From contig NZ_JAUXUP010000047.1 of NCBI RefSeq assembly GCF_030680935.1, forward strand, positions 1 through 64,000: a DNA stretch of 64,000 bases, read 5' to 3'. Position numbers and translations under genes: made by a program. Positions 19,206 to 28,147 of this stretch are shown piece by piece (within the stretch, counting starts at the first letter, position 1; the number at the start of each line of letters is the position of its first letter). Source of the stretch: Polaromonas sp. Its GTDB lineage: Bacteria > Pseudomonadota > Gammaproteobacteria > Burkholderiales > Burkholderiaceae_C. The notes beneath the pieces were generated by a model. It did no database searches and was not told where the DNA came from. It saw nothing but the letters and a program-made list of their open reading frames with translations.

Positions 19206-20222
19206 ATGGCTTCAATCAACCTCAACAACGTCACCAAGAGCTACGGCCATGGTGCCAAAGCCCTGCAAGTCATTCATGGCGTCACCGCCGCCATTGCAGA
19301 CCATGAATTCATCGTCATCGTCGGGCCGTCGGGCTGCGGCAAATCGACGCTGCTGCGCATGGTGGCGGGCCTCGAAGAAATCAGCGGTGGCGAGATCAGC
19401 ATTGGCGCGCGGGTCGTCAACCAGCTGGAGCCGGCCGAGCGCGACATCGCCATGGTGTTTCAGAATTACGCGCTATACCCGCACATGAGCGTGTTTGACA
19501 ACATGGCCTACGGCCTGAAGATCAAAAAAGTGCCGGTGGAAGAAATCAGGCAGCGCGTAGACAAAGCCGCCGGAATTCTGGAGTTGGGCAAATACCTGGA
19601 GCGCAAACCGCGTGAACTGTCGGGCGGCCAGCGTCAGCGCGTGGCCATGGGCCGCGCCATCGTGCGCCAGCCGCAGGTGTTTTTGTTCGACGAGCCGCTG
19701 TCCAACCTGGATGCCAAGCTGCGCGTGCAAACCCGGCTGGAGATCCAGAAGCTGCACCGCGAACTTGGCATCACGTCCCTGTTTGTCACCCATGACCAGG
19801 TTGAAGCCATGACGCTGGCGCAACGCATGATGGTCATGAACGCCGGGCGCATGGAACAGTTTGGCACGCCGGCAGAGGTGTACAACCGGCCCGCAACAAC
19901 ATTTGTGGCGAGCTTCATGGGCTCACCGCCCATGAACTTGATTCGGCAGGGGCCCAACGCCGACTTCGGCGGCACGCCGGGCGCCATCATGGGGATTCGC
20001 CCGGAACACCTGCAGATCGCCGCATCGGGCTGGCAGGTACAGGTTGAAACCGTGGAAATGCTGGGTGCCGAACGGCTGGTGTATTGCAGGCTGGGTGACG
20101 AACCCCTGATCGTGCGCACCGACGAAAGTGACGCCTGCCCCGCCCTGGGCGCCACCATCCACGTCACGCCACGGCCTGAGCGCATGCACTGGTTTGACGC
20201 AAGCAGCGGCATGCGGCTGTAG
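19206..20222 (+). CDS. ugpC: Glycerol-3-phosphate ABC transporter ATPase UgpC
   Basis: A 338-residue ABC ATPase of the sugar-importer (MalK/UgpC) type. Walker A is GPSGCGKST at residues 40-48, the Q-loop follows in [12 protein letters not shown], the signature is [14 protein letters not shown], Walker B is [16 protein letters not shown], and the H-loop is FVTHDQ. The C-terminal 100 residues form the TOBE/OB regulatory part with GIRPEHL. I start at the ATG at 19206 (MASINLNNV) rather than an upstream in-frame codon inside ugpE. It powers uptake through UgpA-UgpE. Confidence 0.95.
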   Translation: MASINLNNVTKSYGHGAKALQVIHGVTAAIADHEFIVIVGPSGCGKSTLLRMVAGLEEISGGEISIGARVVNQLEPAERDIAMVFQNYALYPHMSVFDNMAYGLKIKKVPVEEIRQRVDKAAGILELGKYLERKPRELSGGQRQRVAMGRAIVRQPQVFLFDEPLSNLDAKLRVQTRLEIQKLHRELGITSLFVTHDQVEAMTLAQRMMVMNAGRMEQFGTPAEVYNRPATTFVASFMGSPPMNLIRQGPNADFGGTPGAIMGIRPEHLQIAASGWQVQVETVEMLGAERLVYCRLGDEPLIVRTDESDACPALGATIHVTPRPERMHWFDASSGMRL

Positions 20223-20259
20223 GCCTGCGTTGCCCCCGCGCACCGCACCGACTGAAACC

Positions 20260-21003
20260 ATGACACTCGCCCAATGGCCCTATCCGCGCTGGATTGCGCA
20301 CCGGGGGGCTGGCAAGCTGGCCCCTGAGAACACACTGGCGGCTTTTCGCCTGGGCGCGACGCACGGCTACCGCATGTTCGAGTGCGACGTGAAACTAAGT
20401 GCCGATGGTGTGCCTTTTCTGCTCCACGACGCAACGCTGGAACGCACCACCAGTGGTCAAGGCATCGGGGGTGACCTGCCCTGGCAAACGCTGTCGCAGC
20501 TCGACGCAGGCAGCTGGCATTCACGCAGCTGCGCCGGGGAGCCACTCGCCAGCCTGGGCAACGTCGCCCGCTTTTGCCAGCGCAATGGTTACCACCTGAA
20601 CATCGAGATCAAACCCACGCCAGGCGCAGAGGCGGTGACCGGCACCGCCGTTGCCAACGCCGCCGCGCGCCTTTGGGAACACGCCGCGGTGCCCCCGCTG
20701 TTGACCTCTTTTCGGCCTGAATCGCTGCAAGCGGCCCAGGCGGCACAACCACAATTGCCACGGGGTTTGCTGCTCGACAGTCTTTGGACGGGCTGGCTGG
20801 AGACGGCGCTGACCCTCGATTGCGTGGCCGTGGTGTGCAACCACGCCCTGTGGGACAGCTCCAGCGTGTTACAGGCCCAAAGTGCCGGCTTTCGTTGTCT
20901 GGCTTACACCGCCAATGACGAATGGGCGGCAGAGCGGCTGTGGGATCTGGGCGTGGACGGCATCATCACCGACCGGGTTGATATGTTTTCGCCCGACGCC
21001 TGA
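20260..21003 (+). CDS. ugpQ: Glycerophosphodiester phosphodiesterase UgpQ
   Basis: A 247-residue cytoplasmic GDPD enzyme that hydrolyses glycerophosphodiesters to glycerol-3-phosphate and an alcohol. The sequence shows the catalytic HRGAGKLAPENT segment near residue 12, the metal-binding FECDVKLSADG, and LLHDATLERTT. The C-terminal GVDGIITDRVDMF is also typical. It has no signal peptide, so it acts on substrate imported by UgpBAEC, whose genes lie directly upstream with a 37-base gap. The ATG at 20260 was chosen because the family conserved region begins right after it. Confidence 0.94.
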   Translation: MTLAQWPYPRWIAHRGAGKLAPENTLAAFRLGATHGYRMFECDVKLSADGVPFLLHDATLERTTSGQGIGGDLPWQTLSQLDAGSWHSRSCAGEPLASLGNVARFCQRNGYHLNIEIKPTPGAEAVTGTAVANAAARLWEHAAVPPLLTSFRPESLQAAQAAQPQLPRGLLLDSLWTGWLETALTLDCVAVVCNHALWDSSSVLQAQSAGFRCLAYTANDEWAAERLWDLGVDGIITDRVDMFSPDA

Positions 21004-21020
21004 GACCGCTTTCATCTGGC

Positions 21021-21311
21021 TCAGCGCCGCCAGCCACGCAATACAAACCACTGACAGGTCGCCGCGCCCAGTGCCATCAGCGCATAACTGGCCATCTTGC
21101 CGTCGCGGCCAAAAACCACCAGTCCAACCAGCAACAGCAACAAGCCCGCTACAAAAATAATAGCTGTTTGCGCAAGCACGGAAAGGGCTAGCGGCTTTTT
21201 TGATCCAAAGAATCGGGGAGCTGCCCGGCTCGCCAGCACCAGCAGCAAGGCCACAAAAGCGGCTGGTGCCATGAAATTGAGCCACTGGTTGGCCAGATTG
21301 AGTGCTGTCAT
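21021..21311 (-). CDS. Small hypothetical membrane protein overlapping a dispersed repeat
   Basis: A 96-residue protein with no family I recognise. Three hydrophobic segments are visible (about residues 13-29, 48-65 and 73-88), with positively charged residues between them and at the C-terminus (LRGWRR). Residues 37-55 are encoded by a copy of the dispersed palindromic repeat, so part of the second helix is repeat-derived. The gene converges on ugpQ (17-base gap) and is divergent from hemA. The start is the ATG ending at 21311; an in-frame extension to 21368 looks unlikely. Real expression is plausible but unproven. Confidence 0.6.
   Translation of the reverse strand: MTALNLANQWLNFMAPAAFVALLLVLASRAAPRFFGSKKPLALSVLAQTAIIFVAGLLLLLVGLVVFGRDGKMASYALMALGAATCQWFVLRGWRR
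21148..21203 (+). repeat. Dispersed palindromic repeat, copy E, inside a coding region
   Basis: Plus-strand order: GCTAC-N7-ATAGC, then TGTTTGCGC, then AAGGGCTAGCGGC and a T-run ending TTGA. All consensus blocks are present. It is translated on the minus strand as part of the small membrane protein. Confidence 0.8.
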
Positions 21312-21424
21312 GCGGCGTGTGATTGAAGGAAAAAAGGCTCTGCCCTGACGTCGGCAGCACCGCGGCACTTGTCCCGCATCAAGGAGATTGCGTCCATGCC
21401 GGAGCCTGAGACCCTCTTCAATTT

Positions 21425-21430
21425 TATAAT
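21425..21430 (+). promoter_or_regulatory. Consensus -10 box close to the hemA start codon
   Basis: A perfect TATAAT ends six bases before the hemA ATG at 21437. A transcript from it would begin at or next to the start codon. No good -35 box is seen at the usual distance. Confidence 0.45.
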
Positions 21431-21436
21431 CAGCGA

Positions 21437-22717
21437 ATGTCAGTCTGGGCCTTGGGCATCAACCATACCACCGCACCGCTCGATTTACGCGGGCGGTTTG
21501 CGTTCGCCATCGACCAGATCGAGCCAACCCTGAAGGGTTTGCGCGAGTCGCTGGCACGTCAGCCCGAAGCCACCCTGCTGTCTACCTGCAACCGGACCGA
21601 AATTTACTGCGCCAGTGACCGGTCAGACCTGGACCACACGCTGGAGTGGCTGGCCCACCGCGGCGGCGTGTCGCCGGCGCTATTGCGATCACATGCCTAC
21701 GCCCTGGAAGGCGGGCAGGCCGCGCGCCACGCCTTCCGCGTCGCCAGCGGGCTCGATTCCATGGTCTTGGGTGAGCCGCAAATCCTCGGCCAGATGAAGG
21801 ACGCGGTGCGTGCGGCGGAAGACGCAGGCGCCATGGGAAGCACGCTGCATCAGCTGTTCCAGCGCTCTTTTGCGGTGGCCAAGGAAGTGCGCAGCAGCAC
21901 CGAGATAGGCGCGCACAGCATCAGCATGGCGGCAGCGTCCGTCCGGCTGGCCGGACAGCTGTTTGAGGATCTCAGCGATATCAAGGTGCTCTTTGTGGGC
22001 GCAGGCGAGATGATCGACCTCGCCGCAACCCACTTTGCCGCCAAACACCCCAGATCCATGACGGTGGCCAACCGCACGCTTGAACGCGGGGAAAAACTCG
22101 CCAGCCGCTTCGGTGCCGAAGTGATGCGACTGGCGGATTTGCCCAGCCGCCTGCACGAGTTCGATGCCGTCATCAGCTGCACCGCCAGCACGCTGCCCAT
22201 CATCGGCCTGGGCGCGGTTGAGCGCGCCGTCAAGCTGCGCAAGCACCGCCCCATGTTCATGGTGGACCTGGCCGTGCCGCGCGACATCGAACCCGAGGTC
22301 AAGGCCCTGCCCGATATCTACCTTTACACCGTCGATGACCTGGCCCATGTGGTGCAGACCGGCAAGGACAGCCGGCAGGCGGCGGTGGCGCAGGCCGAGG
22401 TCATCATCGACGCCGGTGTGCAGAACTTCATGCACTGGCTGGGCCAGCGCCACACGGTGCCGCTGATCCAGCAGCTCAATGCACAGACCGACGAGTGGCG
22501 CAGCGCCGAGATCATGCGCGCCAAAAAGCTGCTGGCAAAAGGAGAGTCGGTCGATACCGTGCTGGAAGCACTGTCGCGCGGCCTGACCCAGAAAATGCTG
22601 CACGGCGCCCTGGCCGAGTTACATGCCGGCGACGCGGAAAGCCGCGAAGCCACCGCGCAGACCGTGTCCCGGTTGTTTTTACGCGGCAACCTGGCCAGAC
22701 CGGACAAAGAGCGTTAG
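21437..22717 (+). CDS. hemA: Glutamyl-tRNA reductase
   Basis: A 426-residue enzyme that reduces Glu-tRNA to glutamate-1-semialdehyde, the first committed step of heme synthesis by the C5 pathway. The catalytic cysteine is Cys51 in STCNRTEIY; the NADPH-binding region around [14 protein letters not shown] (near 188) and the C-terminal dimerisation helices are present. The N-terminus [18 protein letters not shown] lines up with known HemA starts, so the ATG at 21437 is secure although no Shine-Dalgarno sequence precedes it. It is followed by prfA and prmC, the hemA-prfA-prmC order found in many proteobacteria. Confidence 0.97.
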   Translation: MSVWALGINHTTAPLDLRGRFAFAIDQIEPTLKGLRESLARQPEATLLSTCNRTEIYCASDRSDLDHTLEWLAHRGGVSPALLRSHAYALEGGQAARHAFRVASGLDSMVLGEPQILGQMKDAVRAAEDAGAMGSTLHQLFQRSFAVAKEVRSSTEIGAHSISMAAASVRLAGQLFEDLSDIKVLFVGAGEMIDLAATHFAAKHPRSMTVANRTLERGEKLASRFGAEVMRLADLPSRLHEFDAVISCTASTLPIIGLGAVERAVKLRKHRPMFMVDLAVPRDIEPEVKALPDIYLYTVDDLAHVVQTGKDSRQAAVAQAEVIIDAGVQNFMHWLGQRHTVPLIQQLNAQTDEWRSAEIMRAKKLLAKGESVDTVLEALSRGLTQKMLHGALAELHAGDAESREATAQTVSRLFLRGNLARPDKER

Positions 22718-22815
22718 CGGCGCTGGCGCCGCCTGAGCGTCAGGCTGATGGCAACCGCAGTGCCGGCCCAGGCTGGACTTTGTCTCCCTCGTTTTGCCTT
22801 CGGGCGTTCTCTCCC

Positions 22816-23934
22816 ATGAAACCTTTTCTCCGTCAGACCCTGGACCGCCAGATTTTCCGTCTGCATGAACTCGACGCGCTGCTGTCGGCCAGCGACGTGG
22901 TCAGCAACATGGACCGCTTCCGCAGCCTGACGCGCGAGCATGCCGAGCTCAGCATCGTGGTGGGCCAGTACCAGCGCATGACGGCGCGCGAGGCCGATCT
23001 GGCCGGCGCGCAGGCGATGCTGGCCGAGGCGAAGGACGACCCGGAAATAGCGGCCATGGCAGAAGAGGAAATCAGCGCCGCGCAGGCCGACATCGCCAGC
23101 CTGGACGCGGACCTGCAGCTGATGCTGATCCCCAAGGATCCAGACGACGCGCGCCCGGCTTTTATCGAAATTCGCGCCGGCACCGGCGGCGACGAGTCGG
23201 CGCTGTTCGCTGGCGACCTGTTTCGCATGTACACACGTTTTGCCGAGCGCAAGCGCTGGGCGGTGGAGATCGTCAGCGAGTCTTCCAGTGAACTCGGCGG
23301 CTACAAGGAGGTGGTGATCCGCGTCGACGGTGCGACCGATCCCATGGGCGTGGGTGTCTACGGCAAGTTGCGTTTTGAATCGGGCGGCCACCGGGTGCAA
23401 CGCGTGCCGGTCACGGAAACCCAGGGCCGCATCCACACCAGTGCCTGCACGGTGGCGGTGTTGCCCGAGCCGGACGAGGCAGTGGCGATCCAGATCAACC
23501 CGTCCGACCTGCGCATCGACACCTACCGCGCCAGCGGCGCGGGTGGCCAGCACATCAACAAGACCGATTCGGCCGTGCGTATCACCCATCTGCCCACCGG
23601 CATCGTCGCCGAATGCCAGGAGGGCCGCAGCCAGCACGGCAACAAGGCCCAAGCCATGAAAGTGCTGACCGCACGCATCCATGAAAAAGACCGCTCGGAG
23701 CGCGCCGCCAAGGACGCCGCCATGCGCAAGGGCCTGATTGGAAGTGGCGACAGAAGCGACCGGATACGGACCTACAACTTTCCGCAGGGGCGTCTGACCG
23801 ACCACCGCATCAACCTGACCCTGTACAAGCTGCTGGCCATCATGGAAGGTGACATGGACGATGTGGTCACCGCGCTGCAGGTGGCGCGTGGCGCCGAACT
23901 GCTGGCGGAGCTGGAAACGGCCTCCAGCAGCTGA
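22816..23934 (+). CDS. prfA: Peptide chain release factor 1
   Basis: A 372-residue class I release factor that terminates translation at UAA and UAG. The catalytic GGQ motif is in [15 protein letters not shown] near residue 241, and the upstream domain carries the stop-codon reading region. The length is slightly over the usual 360. The start is the ATG at 22816 (MKPFLRQTL); an upstream extension would overlap hemA out of frame and has no similarity. The GGQ glutamine is the target of PrmC, encoded 79 bases downstream. Confidence 0.97.
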   Translation: MKPFLRQTLDRQIFRLHELDALLSASDVVSNMDRFRSLTREHAELSIVVGQYQRMTAREADLAGAQAMLAEAKDDPEIAAMAEEEISAAQADIASLDADLQLMLIPKDPDDARPAFIEIRAGTGGDESALFAGDLFRMYTRFAERKRWAVEIVSESSSELGGYKEVVIRVDGATDPMGVGVYGKLRFESGGHRVQRVPVTETQGRIHTSACTVAVLPEPDEAVAIQINPSDLRIDTYRASGAGGQHINKTDSAVRITHLPTGIVAECQEGRSQHGNKAQAMKVLTARIHEKDRSERAAKDAAMRKGLIGSGDRSDRIRTYNFPQGRLTDHRINLTLYKLLAIMEGDMDDVVTALQVARGAELLAELETASSS

Positions 23935-23951
23935 ATTGTCCAGAATCACAG

Positions 23952-24008
23952 ATGAAATCGGCTTTCAGCCCTTATGCAGATTGCGCAAGTAGCTCCTTTT
24001 TTAATAGC
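23952..24008 (-). repeat. Dispersed palindromic repeat, copy F
   Basis: On the minus strand: GCTAT, an A-rich loop, AGCT, CTTGCGC, then AAGGGCTGAAAGCCGATTTC. It starts 18 bases after prfA and ends 5 bases before the prmC ATG, so it forms most of the prfA-prmC gap. Confidence 0.8.
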
Positions 24009-24013
24009 AAATT

Positions 24014-24901
24014 ATGGACAGGGTGTTGGTCTTGAATGGGTTGACCTGCGGCCAGGCGCTGGCCACCGCGCAGGGCCTTGGCCTGGAGCGGCTGGACGCC
24101 CAGCTGCTGCTGCTGCATGCCTTGGGCAAACCGGATACCGATCGGGCCTGGTTGCTGGCACACGACACCGACAGCCTGGCCGCCGCAACGTGGCAGCACT
24201 TTCATGCGCTGAGCCAGCGACGCGCCAGCGGTGAGCCACTGGCCTACCTCACCGAAGGCAAGGAATTTTTTGGCCTGCCATTACACGTCGATGCGCGTGT
24301 GCTGGTGCCGCGTCCGGACACGGAAACCTTGGTGGAATGGGCACTGGACCGGCTCGCGCGCTCTGGCATGCCACCAGCACCCCAGGTGCTGGACCTGGGC
24401 ACCGGCAGCGGCGCGATTGCGCTGGCGCTGAAAAAAACCGCGCCAGGACTGGATATGACGGCGGTGGATGCCAGTGAGCAGGCCCTGGCGGTGGCCCGCA
24501 GCAACGCGGCCCGTCATGGCCTGGCCGTGTCTTTCATCGAGGGCAGCTGGTTCGACAAAGTTGGTGGTCACTTTCACCTGATCGTCAGCAATCCGCCCTA
24601 TGTGGCGCAGGCCGATCCGCATTTGGCAGCTTTGCGGCATGAGCCCCTGCAGGCCTTGAGCGCCGGGCCGGACGGACTGGACGACATCCGCCAGATCATC
24701 ACCCAGTCCCCCAGCCACCTGCACCCCCAAGGCTGGCTGTTGCTGGAGCATGGCTACGACCAGGCGGCTGAGGTGTGCAATCTTTTGAGGCAGCACGGTT
24801 TTACCGAGGTTCAAAGCCGCGCCGATCTGGCCGGCGTGCTGCGCTGCAGCGGCGGGTGCTGGCAGGGGCTTGGCGGCGCAGGTATAAAAACAGCGGGATA
24901 A
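24014..24901 (+). CDS. prmC: Release factor glutamine methyltransferase PrmC
   Basis: A 295-residue SAM-dependent methyltransferase that methylates the glutamine of the GGQ motif in release factors. The SAM motif [13 protein letters not shown] lies near residue 126 and the active-site NPPY motif near residue 194 ([10 protein letters not shown]). The N-terminal helical domain that recognises the release factor is also present. The ATG at 24014 directly follows a dispersed repeat and has no recognisable ribosome binding site, so either translation depends on the repeat structure or on coupling with prfA. Confidence 0.95.
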   Translation: MDRVLVLNGLTCGQALATAQGLGLERLDAQLLLLHALGKPDTDRAWLLAHDTDSLAAATWQHFHALSQRRASGEPLAYLTEGKEFFGLPLHVDARVLVPRPDTETLVEWALDRLARSGMPPAPQVLDLGTGSGAIALALKKTAPGLDMTAVDASEQALAVARSNAARHGLAVSFIEGSWFDKVGGHFHLIVSNPPYVAQADPHLAALRHEPLQALSAGPDGLDDIRQIITQSPSHLHPQGWLLLEHGYDQAAEVCNLLRQHGFTEVQSRADLAGVLRCSGGCWQGLGGAGIKTAG

Positions 24902-24962
24902 TCCTGTATTGATAAAACGGCGTCAAGCGCCATTTGCTGAACAACATACGCAAGGACCACAC

Positions 24963-25283
24963 ATGAACGATACCCAGCAACGTATTGACCAGATCGTCAA
25001 ATCCAGCGAGGTCGTCCTTTTCATGAAGGGGACAGCCCAATTTCCGATGTGCGGCTTTTCCGGCCGCGCGATTCAGGTGCTCAAAGCCTGCGGCGTGAAC
25101 AAACCAGCCACCGTGAACGTTCTGGAAGACGAGGAAATCCGCCACGGCATCAAGGAATACAGCAACTGGCCCACCATTCCGCAGCTGTACGTCAAAGGCG
25201 AGTTTGTCGGCGGCTCGGACATCATGATGGAGATGTACCAGAACGGCGAACTGCAGCAGGTGCTGGGCACGCCGGAAGCCTGA
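24963..25283 (+). CDS. grxD: Monothiol glutaredoxin Grx4 family
   Basis: A 106-residue CGFS-type glutaredoxin. The CGFS motif begins at Cys30 in FPMCGFSGR, with the TVP-equivalent [19 protein letters not shown] near residue 75. Such proteins bind a 2Fe-2S cluster with glutathione and pass it on, working with BolA proteins. The ATG at 24963 has AGGA about 8 bases upstream. It follows prmC by 61 bases and converges on a small secreted protein gene. Confidence 0.95.
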   Translation: MNDTQQRIDQIVKSSEVVLFMKGTAQFPMCGFSGRAIQVLKACGVNKPATVNVLEDEEIRHGIKEYSNWPTIPQLYVKGEFVGGSDIMMEMYQNGELQQVLGTPEA

Positions 25284-25285
25284 GC

Positions 25286-25302
25286 GGGTCCGCCCCGGAC
25301 CC
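25286..25302. terminator. Hairpin between convergent genes
   Basis: GGGTCC (25286-25291) pairs with GGACCC (25297-25302) around a 5-base loop, between the grxD stop and the stop of the convergent secreted protein gene. No T-run follows, so it is only a candidate bidirectional terminator. Confidence 0.4.
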
Positions 25303-25310
25303 CGCAACTG

Positions 25311-25577
25311 TCAGCCGGTGTGGCCCTGGCAGGCACCGGCGTTGACAGCCCCCTTGCACTCACGCTTCAGGCGCGTGGCGCGCTCTTTGGCACTCTCCTG
25401 GGAGCCGGGTACAAATTTGACTTTCCCGGGCGGCGCTTTTTTGGCGCTTGAGGCCGTTGCCGCTTTCTTGTCTTTCTTGCTGTCGGCATGCGCGCCTGTG
25501 GCGCCAAGCCCCAGTGACAAGACCAGCGCCAGCACAGCGAGCGCCGACCCTGCAAGTGAAGATTGCTTCGTTGTCAT
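25311..25577 (-). CDS. Small secreted basic protein, function unknown
   Basis: An 88-residue protein I do not recognise. It has a signal peptide (hydrophobic residues about 9-27, cleavage likely after AHA near 31), then a lysine/alanine-rich segment and a C-terminal part with two cysteines (KRECKGAVNAGACQGHTG), which could form one disulfide. The ATG ending at 25577 is preceded by a GGAGGGA ribosome binding site, and composition matches the neighbours, so it is likely real. It may belong to the loosely defined PsiF-like small exported proteins, but the match is not convincing. Confidence 0.65.
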   Translation of the reverse strand: MTTKQSSLAGSALAVLALVLSLGLGATGAHADSKKDKKAATASSAKKAPPGKVKFVPGSQESAKERATRLKRECKGAVNAGACQGHTG

Positions 25578-25636
25578 GTTGGTCCCTCCACACTGATTGG
25601 CCGTCGTGAACGCATGTTCCCGGTCAGCGCATGCAA

Positions 25637-25843
25637 TTATTGCAGCCTGGCGTCGCCATACACCTGGTCATCAGGCGGCGCATCAGCCGGCATGCGAAAG
25701 CCTTCACTGGCCCAAGCACCCAGATCCACGTTTTTGCAACGCTCGCTGCAAAAAGGCCGGTAGAGGTTTTCCGACGCATACACGCTGGAGCCGCCACAGG
25801 TGGGGCAGACCACCGTTCTGGGGCTTGGCATATCCGCGTTCAT
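25637..25843 (-). CDS. yacG: DNA gyrase inhibitor YacG-type zinc protein
   Basis: A 68-residue zinc-finger protein. The four ligands are Cys13, Cys16, Cys32 and Cys36 (CPTCGG and FCSERC), followed by [13 protein letters not shown], the typical YacG C-terminal pattern. In E. coli YacG binds GyrB and inhibits DNA gyrase. It lies in the conserved order pilD-coaE-zapD-yacG, all on the minus strand. Confidence 0.92.
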   Translation of the reverse strand: MNADMPSPRTVVCPTCGGSSVYASENLYRPFCSERCKNVDLGAWASEGFRMPADAPPDDQVYGDARLQ

Positions 25844-25882
25844 TGTGGCGATTCCAGCAAAAAAATCCCTGTGGCCGCGATG

Positions 25883-26638
25883 TCAGGAACAAAGAGTTAA
25901 CTCAAAGGCCGCATCGTCGACCGATGGGTGCAGCCGGTCGTCATTTTCCAGCCGCATGAGGCGGACCGAAGCAATCAGGCGGTTGCCACTGATCTCGGGA
26001 ATCAAACCCAGCGCCGGATCAATCCGCAGACGCAGCAGGTGGAAAGTCCGCCCCTGCGGCAGGGTTTGCTGGTATTGCCCGCCAGCCGCAAGTACCTTCT
26101 GGGGCAAGCCGGAATCGCGCAGTAACTTGAGCAGCATGCGCACGGATTCCGCCAGTGGCACCAGGGGGGCAATCCAGCGCTGCAAATCCTGCTGGCGCAC
26201 GTTCGCCTCAAAGTGCTGCCACGCAAAGTAGGCTGGCAAATCGAACTCGCAGGTTCCACCGGGAATGCCAATGCGGCTGCGTATGCTCATCAGCCAGTCG
26301 TTCTCGGTCAGGGATTGCCCGGCTTTTCCAGGCAGACCGTTCAAACCGGCAAAACAGGCGTCCAGCTGGCCGGTCACTTCGTCCAGCACCGCCTCGGAAA
26401 TCGCCGGGTTGCCGCGGTAGCCATTGAGGATGTGTTTTTGCCGGTCGAGGTCTTTGAGTACATCGGTTTTCAGGTCAGCGCGGGCCGCGACATCCATCAC
26501 TTCAAAGATCGTGGTGATGGCGAAATGGTGGTCCGTGGAGTGCTCGCGCAAAGCCAGTTCACCCAGCCGGTGGAACAAGTGCTCTAGGCGCAGATAGGTG
26601 CGTATGCGTTCGTTGAAGGGATACTCGTAAAGAATCAC
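25883..26638 (-). CDS. zapD: Cell division protein ZapD
   Basis: A 251-residue ZapD (formerly YacF/DUF1342) protein that crosslinks FtsZ filaments at the division ring. The start MILYEYPFNERIRTYLRLE and the C-terminal VRLMRLENDDR-type strand are family features. The start codon is GTG (ending at 26638). It is between coaE (38-base gap) and yacG, as in many gamma- and betaproteobacteria. No motif is catalytic; the assignment rests on overall similarity and context. Confidence 0.92.
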   Translation of the reverse strand: MILYEYPFNERIRTYLRLEHLFHRLGELALREHSTDHHFAITTIFEVMDVAARADLKTDVLKDLDRQKHILNGYRGNPAISEAVLDEVTGQLDACFAGLNGLPGKAGQSLTENDWLMSIRSRIGIPGGTCEFDLPAYFAWQHFEANVRQQDLQRWIAPLVPLAESVRMLLKLLRDSGLPQKVLAAGGQYQQTLPQGRTFHLLRLRIDPALGLIPEISGNRLIASVRLMRLENDDRLHPSVDDAAFELTLCS

Positions 26639-26676
26639 TGCGATATATCTTTTTCAGCGGATGGATAGTTTGCGCA

Positions 26677-27273
26677 TCATAGCCCGAAGCGCAGGGCCAG
26701 TTGCCGCACCATCACCGCCAGCGCAGTCAGCGTAAGAGGCGCCTCGTTGTAGATGCAGACATCTGCCGCAGCCAGGCGCTGCTCCCGTGTCGCCTGAACG
26801 GCAAGTACTTGAAGAGCCGCCTCGCGGGCCCACGTGTTACGCGCCATGACGCGACTTACCTGGGTGTCCTCGCTGCAATCAACCACCAGCACCTGATCGA
26901 GCTGCTGGCGCCAACGGCCGGACTCCACCAGCAGCGGAATATCGAAAACAATACACGGGCTGGTGGCGCGGTCCGTCTGGCGGGCAGTTTCGGCAGCCAC
27001 CAGCGGATGCACAATGGCTTCGAGTTTTTTTCTGGCACCCGGATCGGCAAACACCAGCTCACGCATCAGATCGCGGTCCAGTGCCCCCTCGGCATTGACA
27101 AAACGCTCCCCAAAGGATGCGGCAATCAGCGGCATGGCCGCTCCGCCTGGCGCGGTCAACCGGCGTGAAATGGCATCGGCATCCACCACCGCCGCGCCGC
27201 ACTCGGCCAGCAATCCGGCCACCGTGGTTTTGCCACTGCCGATGCCCCCCGTCAGACCCACACGCAGCGCCAT
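26677..27273 (-). CDS. coaE: Dephospho-CoA kinase
   Basis: A 198-residue P-loop kinase for the last step of coenzyme A synthesis. The P-loop GGIGSGKT is at residues 9-16; DADAISR and the IVFDIPLLVESG segment are typical CoaE features. The ATG ending at 27273 (MALRVGLTGG) is chosen over an upstream in-frame codon. It follows pilD by 10 bases in the conserved pil-coaE-zapD-yacG block, so it is probably cotranscribed with the pilus genes. Confidence 0.95.
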   Translation of the reverse strand: MALRVGLTGGIGSGKTTVAGLLAECGAAVVDADAISRRLTAPGGAAMPLIAASFGERFVNAEGALDRDLMRELVFADPGARKKLEAIVHPLVAAETARQTDRATSPCIVFDIPLLVESGRWRQQLDQVLVVDCSEDTQVSRVMARNTWAREAALQVLAVQATREQRLAAADVCIYNEAPLTLTALAVMVRQLALRFGL

Positions 27274-27283
27274 TTTTTTCAAC

Positions 27284-28147
27284 TTACAGCCCGACAGCAC
27301 GAAGTATGGATTGCGGACCGAACACCATGGCCGTCAGGCCAGCGCCAGCCAAAAAGGGACCAAAAGGCACGTAGCCCCCTTCGCGCAGACCGCTGGAAAA
27401 TTTCATCGCAATACCCACGCCGGCACCAATCACAGAGGCCATCAGAATCATGGGCACCAGCGCGGGCCAGCCCATCCATGCGCCAAGCGCGGCAAAAAGC
27501 TTGAAGTCGCCGTACCCCATGCCCTCTTTGCCGGTCACCAGCTTGAAGGCCCAGTACACCAGCCAGAGTGACATGTAGCCCGCAACCGCACCCCACACGG
27601 CCTGGCCCAAGGACACCGCCGGGTTCCAGCCCAGGGCGGAAACGACCAGCCCGGCCCACAACAGCGGCAAGGTGATGTCGTCCGGCAAAAGGGTGGTGTC
27701 CCAGTCGATCAGTGCAAGCGCGAGCAAGGCGGCGGAAAATCCACACCAGGCCAGCCCGGTGGCGCTCAGCCCCCAGCGCCAGATGCAGAAGAAGAAAAGA
27801 GCGCCAGTGACCATCTCAACCACCGGATATCGCCAGCCGAACCTGGTGCCGCAGACGGAACACCGGCCTTTCAGGAAGAGGTAACTCAGGACCGGGATGT
27901 TTTCGTACCAGACGATCAGATGTCCGCAGCTTGAACAGCGTGAGCGGGGAACCATCAAATTGAATTTTTCGGCGGCTGGCGGCGCCTCACCAGCAAGCTC
28001 GGCGCATTCAGCGGCCCATTGCCGCTCCATCATTTTTGGCAAGCGGTAAATGACCACGTTCAGGAAGCTGCCGACCAGCAAGCCCAGCAGGGCAGCCAGC
28101 ACAGCATCCAACTCGGCAGGCAACCCGGTCCATCCCCCAGTCATCAA
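27284..28147 (-). CDS. pilD: Type IV prepilin peptidase / N-methyltransferase PilD
   Basis: A 287-residue polytopic membrane aspartyl protease that cleaves and N-methylates type IV prepilins and type II pseudopilins. The cytoplasmic zinc-binding cysteines are Cys71, Cys74, Cys96 and Cys99. The two protease aspartates are in LALIDWDTTLLPDD (around 148-150) and the GYGDFK motif (Asp214). About eight hydrophobic helices are visible. Its start overlaps the pilC stop by four bases (ATGA). Confidence 0.96.
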   Translation of the reverse strand: MMTGGWTGLPAELDAVLAALLGLLVGSFLNVVIYRLPKMMERQWAAECAELAGEAPPAAEKFNLMVPRSRCSSCGHLIVWYENIPVLSYLFLKGRCSVCGTRFGWRYPVVEMVTGALFFFCIWRWGLSATGLAWCGFSAALLALALIDWDTTLLPDDITLPLLWAGLVVSALGWNPAVSLGQAVWGAVAGYMSLWLVYWAFKLVTGKEGMGYGDFKLFAALGAWMGWPALVPMILMASVIGAGVGIAMKFSSGLREGGYVPFGPFLAGAGLTAMVFGPQSILRAVGL

